56,464 nt of DNA, from NCBI GenBank assembly GCA_964058845.1, contig CAXKVR010000611.1, forward strand, positions 1-56,464, read 5' to 3'. The position numbers and the translations under genes are program-made. Positions 49,368 to 56,464 of this stretch are shown piece by piece. Every line of letters begins with the position of its first letter. The stretch's first letter is position 1. A model generated the notes under the pieces. The model was not told the DNA's origin. It ran no database searches and saw only the letters and a program-made list of their open reading frames with translations. This DNA comes from Carex sylvatica (lineage: Eukaryota; Streptophyta; Magnoliopsida; Poales; Cyperaceae).

Positions 49368-50322
49368 CAGGGGCGGAACCAAGGTCTGAGCCAGCTTGGG
49401 CCCTGGCCCCTCCTTGGCCCAAAAAATATACATAATTTTTTTTTTCTTATGGGCCCTTGGCACCCTCATCCCGTTGCACTGGAGAGAAAAATTTTCGCTG
49501 CCGCATCTTTGACTGAGTTCGCATCTTGCCATCTTGGCTAATTAAAAAATACATTCCTTTTGTTGAGCCGCTGGGACAATCGGATAAGGAAGTAAAACAA
49601 ATAAAAGGCTTCATTTCATTTGATTATTTCCGCTGGAGTTAGAGAGCAAAACAAAAAAAAACCTCATTCGCTATTTGCCTATTTCGCTTCTTCATTTGAT
49701 TGAGTTGCTGGGATCTGGAATCAAGCTGAAAGTTAGCTTCTTCACTGGAGAAAAAAGAGCCTCATTGCTTCGACTCAACACACAAACCAGTAGGCAGCAC
49801 CTTCTCCTCTTCTTTCCTTTTTTTTTTTGTTGTTGTTGTTGTAAGATCTCAATTTCTAGTTTTAATTAATCAATTGAATTCATGTTTGCATAATTCATGT
49901 AGAATTGAAATGATTTGATGAATTATTGCTTGAAAGACACAAAAACATGAAGACTCGAAAAATTCAACTATCTCAAATTAGTAATTAGTGGTACATTTTC
50001 TAATTAAAAATTTAAAATCATTATGATTGTGAGATATGGATTCATTATAAGATTGTTTCTTAATTTTTTTTATGTAGGTTGTTTTGATGTTTTATTTTGA
50101 CTTCAAGACATGAATAACGATTCATCAAATAGGTGCTTTGTTACATAGTCTAATATTTATTTTTGTTAAATATTTTATTTTAGAAGTAAAAGACTATGAC
50201 AATTGATAATTATTGAATATTTTTTATCATTTAATTGTGTAATATGAAACTAAAACTAATATCCTGAGAGTGAGAGAAACTAGTTAGGCCCCCCCTACCG
50301 ATCATTCCTGATTCCGCCACTG
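49368..50322. mobile_element. hAT-like non-autonomous element, 8-bp target duplication
   Basis: Ends are CAGGGGCGGAACC and, from the right, CAGTGGCGGAATC, flanked by AGTATCAT (49360-49367) and AGTATCGT (50323-50330). This fits the hAT superfamily. The 955-bp interior has no transposase; a GC-richer stretch at 49560-49850 is not recognisable as coding. Confidence 0.75.
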
Positions 50323-50330
50323 AGTATCGT

Positions 50331-50937
50331 AATATTTTATTCTAAATTATATAAAAAGTCATACATAAATATAAAAAAATATATGAAAACATTGAAGATC
50401 AATTAACCGCATTCTTCTTAAATTTGCCTCTGAGTATAATTGTAATTTTTTTATATTATAAAAATCAGAACATGTCATCTTGCTTAACTACATATTACAA
50501 AAATACAAATAACTGTATATATATTGTTAGATTACAAAAGTAATAATTGTCATGGATGTTTAATATTGACCTAACAATTTTAAAAGAACTATATATGTAA
50601 AATCAATATATTTTTTTATTTATATATTACATATTATGTTGATTTCTACTAAGTAATATATCTCCCAAGGATACATTTATCATTTATTTTATTTTTATTG
50701 CTCAAGGCTTTAAATTTAACCTTAACTAAATTAGCTACAAAATGATCGTATATCTTAAACTAAGAGTACTTGTCTGTTAGACAGAACACATATTCTTTAA
50801 TAAGTATTTCCGCATAGAAATATATTACCAAAGAATTAAAAAAAAAAAACGACTTGAAACATTACTTTTTGAAATAAAGAAAAAAACTGCTTGAAACCCT
50901 ACAGGCCCAAACAAATCATACAACTGTACAGGTGGTA
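50331..50937. other. Gene-free AT-rich region
   Basis: No exon or element recognised between the two TIR elements. Confidence 0.5.
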
Positions 50938-51431
50938 GGGGTGTTCATTCGATCCGGTTTAGTTGGCTTTGAACCGAATCGAATTAGTCTAGACCAAACA
51001 GTTCGGTTTTTTCGGTTTAATGGTTCGGTTCGGTTTAATGGTTCAGTTCGGTTTATTTTTTAAAACCGATATAACTTTGGTTTGAATTGGTTTGAAAACT
51101 TTCAAAATCGAAATAACTGAACCGGTTGAACTTTTATATATTATGAATTTGATCCTGATCGCTCTAGTTTATTTCTTAATACCTGATTTATTTTTTAATC
51201 AATTGCCATAAATACTTCGGTTTATTTTTTAATATTATAATTTATTTCTTAATATATACTTCAGTTTATTATAAATCAATTGCTTTAAATAAAAAATTAA
51301 TATATTTCAGTTTGAACTGAATAAATCAAAATAAAACTTCTACTCGGTTCGGTTTGATTACAGTGCTAAATTGATTCGGTTCAGTTGCCTTAGTTGAGTT
51401 GGTTTCAACGAAACGAACCGATGAACACCCC
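50938..51431. mobile_element. TIR element with GGGGTGTTCAT ends
   Basis: GGGGTGTTCATTCG at the left and, from the right, GGGGTGTTCATCGG. The interior is made of many CGGTTCGGTTT and GAACCGA words. Flanks CAGGTGGT and CAGGCGCC may be an eroded 8-bp duplication, which would make it hAT-like; the superfamily is uncertain. Confidence 0.6.
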
Positions 51432-51599
51432 CTCAGGCGCCAACGCATCAAACTCAAAGAAAATAATAATCTCAAACACATCACGGCGTGAAGAACAAAT
51501 CCAACCGTTGGTGCTCCCTCCTGTTTTGAATCTCACGGTCTCCATCTATGGATTTGGCTTTCGACTTTTTACTCACACGGAGAGAGAAACGGAGAAGCC

Positions 51600-52180
51600 A
51601 TGGCCATTTCCTTTCTCCGACGAAAATATCGGAATCCCTGCCACCTCCTCGCTCTCCTGTCTCTCTTTATAACAAGAAACAAACTTATCTACTGTTCTCT
51701 ACTTATCGACAGCTCCAATATTCCACTCCCAACGCCCAATTCGAGGTTTCATTGCTGATACAGGTGTGATATTTGATAGTACCAACAGTTAGAATTGCTA
51801 GAGGTGACATTGGTTTAAGACTGGAACTGATGCCTCAGAGGTTGTATGGTTTCAATTTGGGCATGGATGGTTTTGATAGAACGCCAGATGGGAGGGATTT
51901 ATGGATGGTGTCTTTAGAAAATAATGTTTTCTGGAGGTCAAAATGATACTTGAGGAGCTGGTGAAATAGAACGGGGAGCATACTAAGGTTAGATTTCTTT
52001 TTAATCAAAATGTTCGATTTAAGTGGATAGCTAGATTGCAAATTCTCAATGCATTTAGAAATTATGTACCCAGCTTGTTTCTGAATTCTGATTTGGCTGA
52101 TGAGATTTAAGTCTTATATAGTGAACTTCAGCATCTAGTCAGACAACTAATGAATACATGTGAATTTGTGGTTCACTAAA
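51600..52180 (+). pseudogene. Decayed gene fragment, family not recognised
   Basis: From ATG at 51600 a basic, hydrophobic N-terminus (MAISFLRRKYRNPCHLLALL) looks like a mitochondrial presequence and is preceded by a leader of normal composition. Downstream, coding-like stretches change frame: VPTVRIARGDIGLRLEL at about 51780, then from 51943 a frame with VRFLFNQNVRFKWIARL and LYSELQHLVRQL, broken by stops at 51967 and about 52108. The protein-like composition across three frames with few stops suggests a gene that has lost function. No family was recognised, so a pseudogene call is an inference. Confidence 0.35.
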
Positions 52181-53769
52181 AGTAGATGCTTGGAGTAAAT
52201 TTTTTTTTTTTCCCTTTTGTGTCATTCAGTGTAAACTAAGCTCATCAAGTTAAATAAAATTATATGAAACAAAACTCATTTATTCTTATTGTAATTATTT
52301 GACTATTTTACCCTCCTAATTTGTCAATTTTTGATGCCAATGAATCACTAGAACGTCATATTTCCCCTATTTTGCATCTTTAATATATTTTCTTTTTTAT
52401 GGAGAGGGATCACTTGACAATGATTATCTTAACAATCTTGAAAATGATCATTCAAATTGAAATCAAATTAAAACTAAGAAACAAATTCATAGGTCTTTTA
52501 TTGGACATTTCATGCAGTTTGAATATCGTTTGATGATGTTTCATGGACTGTTAATTTCAGACGGTTGAAATGTTAAGTCACTTTATGTACAGTAAATCAT
52601 TCACCAAATCTCATCATTTTATTTAGACATAATATATGCCATCATATAGATCACGCTATAATGTTGGATTTCAAATTTAAACTTTGTTTTAAAAAATTGT
52701 CAACATTGTCAAACTAAATAATTGTAAAGCGAGCCTTTTTTTTTGAGTTTAGTTTAGTTTAGAGTTTAAACATTAAAAAATTGTTTGGGTTATGTGAAAG
52801 TGTAGAGTTAATTGGAATGGACCAACCCAAAACACCAAAGAGAGCATGGAAACAAATTCCATGTCCATGCAAATTGAAAATGAAAGGTGTAAGAAGGCTG
52901 CCAAAGCGAAGCAAGAAATAGAGATCAGTATGTTCTGGAGCCTTGTTATAGTTCTTAATAGGAAATTTGTTTCAAATTAGCTGGCAATTACAAATTCAAT
53001 GTGCTCAAAAGAAGGGGGATGATCAAAATTACCACTTGCTAACTAAGAAATTTCAACTTGGGGATTGTTCATTCTGTCAGGACAATTATAAACTCTGATT
53101 CTGAATATTAGTATGGAAAGTCTTTATTATTTTGGAAATATACATTTTCTTTTTGAGCCATATATTGGAAATAGTTAAATCTGAACCATCCAAACTAGGG
53201 TTTTGGATAGGGTATATCCTCCAGCTGTTTTGCATACATTCAGGGTAAGGGTGCTTTATCAATTTTTTAGGATATGTTATTTTCCGCCGTCCAAAATTAG
53301 GGTTTCAAATAGTCTCTTAGGCAGTGACATGCTTATATATATAGGTCATAATTGTAGCCGTCTTTTGGCCCATACTCTCCATATAAACAAGTTTGGAAAC
53401 AAATTGAGAGAAGAATAAAAGTTTCCTAATGGGTTCTATGACCACCGGAAATGGATGCAATTGTACATGCTCAAACTAGATCTGGTCTTGCGGTATTGAA
53501 ATCTTAGACTGAGGTGAGTTCTGAACATAGTTCTTTCTTTAAAGCCAACGGAATTATCTGTGGGTAAATTTTTTTTGTGGCATTTGGGTTACTACCGCAA
53601 AAATAGACAGCGAGGAAATTGATGAAAATAGGTTATTTTCATTGCATATTGAGTGTGCACAAAAGTGCTAAAATTACCTTTTAATTGTCCATCACGGACC
53701 CACCAGGTAAGTACAACACCCAAAAACAACACTTCCAGAAATTTTTGTTGATTCAGCCTTGAACTAGTT
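52181..53769. other. Gene-free AT-rich region
   Basis: No exon, tandem repeat or element with definable ends was recognised. Confidence 0.5.
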
Positions 53770-55470
53770 ATGGGTTCTCAAAAAAAAAAAACAAAGGGCA
53801 CTTTGGAATCCAAAAATTGTTGGAGATGTGTACAGAGGTTAAGATTTGACGGCTCTTGGACATGTCGTTTTTTTTATATGATCAGATTGGTGTTTCTAGG
53901 ACATGTCGTTTTTTTTATTTGCTTTGAGCCCACCAGATTTTCTCATCTGAGCTTTAGCTGAAATTGGGGGTTGGATAGGGTGTCTTTATAATTTGAATAT
54001 TTTGTTCGCAGTTATCAAAATTTGGGTTCCTGTCTGATCTACTGCAGTCTTTCCTCTCTCTCCCGTAAACTTAACATGTGAAAGGAAATAAATGACAGCA
54101 GAAAGTTCAAGTCAACAATCTTTTTACCTTGTATGAACTTCGTGATATTGATTTTCATGAAATGGATTGTCACATACTTTTACCAGACTTTGTTGGTACT
54201 GGAGTGATATCTTAGACTGGAATGCGAGTGTTGTCCATAGTGCAGTTTCTTCCTTATTTTTAGTGTAGTTCTTATTTTGGTGTTGTTGACTCAGTTTAGT
54301 TCCTACTGCAATCTAAAATAAATCTAGTTATAGTTTTCCATGTAACATGTAATAGTTCACCTTTCAGAGGAAAAGAGAGGAGGCTGTTCCTCACCGCACA
54401 ATGGGGCCATGCCAGCACTCTCTGGAGGCAATTGAGAGCCTCAATGTACCTCCGGTAATCATCTGATAATATCTGTCTGCTTTTGTATTTACCTTTTCAT
54501 ATGTATGTACTGTCATTAACCTCTTAATTGTTATAAATTGACAGAAAGAGCTGGACCCAACTGAGTTCGCCACATTTGATGAGCGTATGCAGCACTTGAA
54601 GGTTATTTTGCCAGTAAAATATTTCTCTGCACCTCTTTGATGTGTTCTGTTTTTTTTTTTCTTGATTTGGTCTGTTGGTATAATGTATTACAGAGAAAAG
54701 AAAACCACAGAGTATGCTGGGGCAAATCCGGCATTCATGGCTGGGGACTCTTTGCTCGCAGACCCATTGAATGTGGAGAAATGGTAATTTTCTCTTCTTT
54801 TGCTTAAGTAATTACTAAACACTATTTAATACTAAATGGATCACTGAAAGTGCATTTGTTCTAAATTTTATAAACATTTTGTGTTTATTTATTATAGATG
54901 ATCGAGTATCGTGGTGAGCGAATTCGGTGCAGTGTAAGTGATGCTAGAGAGGCGCGCTATCGGGTGGAGAAGAAAGATTGTTATGTGAGTTATACACTTT
55001 CTTGCTCTATTTTGGTTGTTTGTTATTTTTAACTCCAATTTTGGTTGATATAGCATTTTTATTAAATTTTTCTGCAGTTCTTTAGAATCAGTGTTTGTAG
55101 CCAAAGAGGACATTCCTGCCGGTCAAGAGCTAACGTATGTATCATTTGTGACGTATTCTATAATTTATTTTAGCACAGCATCAAACTATATCTCGATATT
55201 TTACTGGTGTGTAAACCTTTTTGTGCATGCAGATTTGATTACAATTTCAACACTGATGAATCTGATGAAAGTGGAGTCAAGTGCCTCTGCCAAGTGCAAT
55301 ATCCCCTTCATCTTCGTCTCTTTTGTTTAAAGGGCCATTGTGGTTTCGTTGTTGCATTATTTTTAAGCATTCAATCCATTCATGTGAATTCTAATTGAAT
55401 AATCAATTGTATAGATGACATAGAGTATAGACTTCATAGGTTCTTTGTGTAAGGTTTCATTCTAATTGTA
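53770..55470 (+). pseudogene. Truncated direct duplicate of the ATX gene, SET half only
   Basis: Matches the ATX locus from intron 16 (about 44675) to the 3' untranslated region (about 46765). Copies of exons 17-20 are intact in frame and splice sites: 54368..54454, 54545..54601, 54694..54783, 54898..54984. Then a deletion fuses the start of exon 21 to the middle of exon 22 (55078..55134), removing intron 21 and the NHSCxPNC catalytic motif; the joined frame is shifted and meets a stop at the start of the exon 23 copy (55233). The exon 23 copy also lacks the last post-SET Cys. Exons 1-16 are absent. It cannot make a working SET domain, though it may be transcribed. Confidence 0.9.
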
Positions 55471-56027
55471 AGCACTTTGTTTGGATGTACACAATCTGTC
55501 TAGCAGAAGAACATCCATTTGATTATTAAATCTGTCTCCAAAATATTGGCTGTAAAAATTTGTTCGAACTCAGTTATTAATTATGTTTGATTCTTTATTG
55601 TAAAACAATTTTGATAATAAAGAACTAATGAACTAAAGTCCCATTCAAATAAATAAATAATAAGGTAAAAGAATTTTACAGCTGAAAATGTATGACATGA
55701 ATTTTCACATGGCATCGGTTGCATGTCTAGTAGAATATTACTTTACCGTAACCATAATTTCTCAATAGGAAAGATACAATTCATATAATAATAATCAAGT
55801 GAAAATTTTTATTATTCCCACACTTAATATTGTCCCTGAACACTAGTATATAATACAGGAAAGACTAACAAGATATTCATACATCACATCTCTTCAAGAA
55901 ACAAGCAAAAACTAATCACACTAACACTGACTTCTTTATCACATTTTGAGATCGCAGTGTGATATATTTGTAGAACAAAAATAGAACAAGAAGTGAAGTG
56001 ATCAACTTGTCTATCACACTGGTAATA
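55471..56027. other. Gene-free spacer between ATX duplicate and cyclin copy
   Basis: AT-rich, no exon seen. The end nearest 56027 is the 3' flank of the minus-strand cyclin copy. Confidence 0.5.
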
Positions 56028-56169
56028 TCAATTGTTCCAGGCTTCCATTTCTGCTGGAGCATACAACGCCACCTTTTGAAACCTTTCATGCGAGTACTTG
56101 TTGTATACGGCATTCATTATGCTCTTGGGAGCCTGCGAATGTGCATACCTCAAGATCTGTGCGCATTCT
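56028..56169 (-). CDS. CYCB1: Second B-type cyclin copy, last exon only (continues off right edge)
   Basis: Read on the minus strand, the exon starts after the acceptor CTGTAACAG and ends in TGA at 56030-56028: 142 nt, the same length and phase as exon 6 of the cyclin at 9850-9991. The proteins agree over nearly all residues (ECAQILRYAHSQAPKSIMN identical; D to N, M to K, H to Y and V to E-type changes later). The preceding intron, 56170 to about 56380, is also clearly related to the one before 9850. The upstream exons lie beyond the right edge, so it cannot be said whether this copy is complete. Confidence 0.85.
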
Positions 56170-56464
56170 CTGTTACAGTACCCGTACCAAATAATATTAG
56201 ATGAAATAAAGTCTATGGAGTTGGAAACTTGTACCTAATTTATGAGTTATCGACTTATCGTACAAGTAGGTTTCGTTTGGTATGGATCAGTTCTTAAGGG
56301 CACTCAAACCTTTGGGACGAAATTTATGTTGGTTCGATATAATTTGTTTTGTCAAAAACCTAATAAATTTATTTTATGAATTTTTTATGCATGACATAAT
56401 ATTATCATTTAAATTACTTTTAGCAAACTACTAAAAAAAAATAAAAAAAACTTTTTGAACAATT

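Noticed and set aside
1..56464. tRNA or rRNA genes
   Set aside because: No cloverleaf with conserved A and B boxes or rRNA-like sequence was found by eye; short GGTTCGAA-like words in the array lack the rest of a tRNA.

Overview
The window is nuclear DNA from a flowering plant, probably not a grass. Genes have many short exons with GT..AG introns, the DNA is AT-rich, intergenic space is full of small inverted-repeat transposons, and the protein families (CASP-like, ATX-type SET, plant UBR7, plant NADP-isocitrate dehydrogenase, B-type cyclin) are plant ones. Species cannot be named from the sequence. No rRNA, tRNA, CRISPR or bacterial-style operon was seen.

Layout. 1-1.23 kb: 5' end of a UBR7-type N-recognin gene (minus, runs off the left edge). 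3.53-4.60 kb: two-exon CASP-like membrane protein (minus). 5.93-6.17 kb: an orphan exon-like reading frame. 6.79-9.99 kb: a divergent B-type cyclin in six exons (plus), followed at about 10.2 kb by a stray copy of its own promoter/5' leader. 10.89-16.76 kb: a 15-exon NADP-isocitrate dehydrogenase (minus) whose 414-residue product ends in SKL, so probably the peroxisomal isoform. 17-29 kb: no gene, but a dense set of non-autonomous DNA transposons, many with 8-bp (hAT-like) or 9-10-bp (Mutator-like) target duplications, including three long foldback palindromes. 27.8-36.7 kb: a tandem array of about 1.4-kb units ending at a copy that leads into a short candidate first exon at 36.76 kb. 38.54-46.52 kb: a complete 23-exon ATX3/4/5-class histone methyltransferase (plus; PWWP, PHD, extended PHD, SET, post-SET). 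46.5-53.7 kb: more small transposons and one decayed gene fragment. 53.8-55.5 kb: a broken direct copy of the SET half of the ATX gene. 56.0-56.17 kb: last exon of a second cyclin copy on the minus strand, running off the right edge.

The genes are ordinary, independently transcribed plant loci with roles in the N-degron pathway, cell-wall/membrane scaffolding, the cell cycle, peroxisomal NADPH supply and chromatin methylation; nothing shows they act as one pathway. What is unusual is structural: local duplication of cyclin and ATX segments, a promoter-proximal tandem array with a C-to-T-like bias, and several long palindromes that could give hairpin RNA. All gene models were spliced by eye from frame, splice-site and family agreement; no transcript evidence was available.
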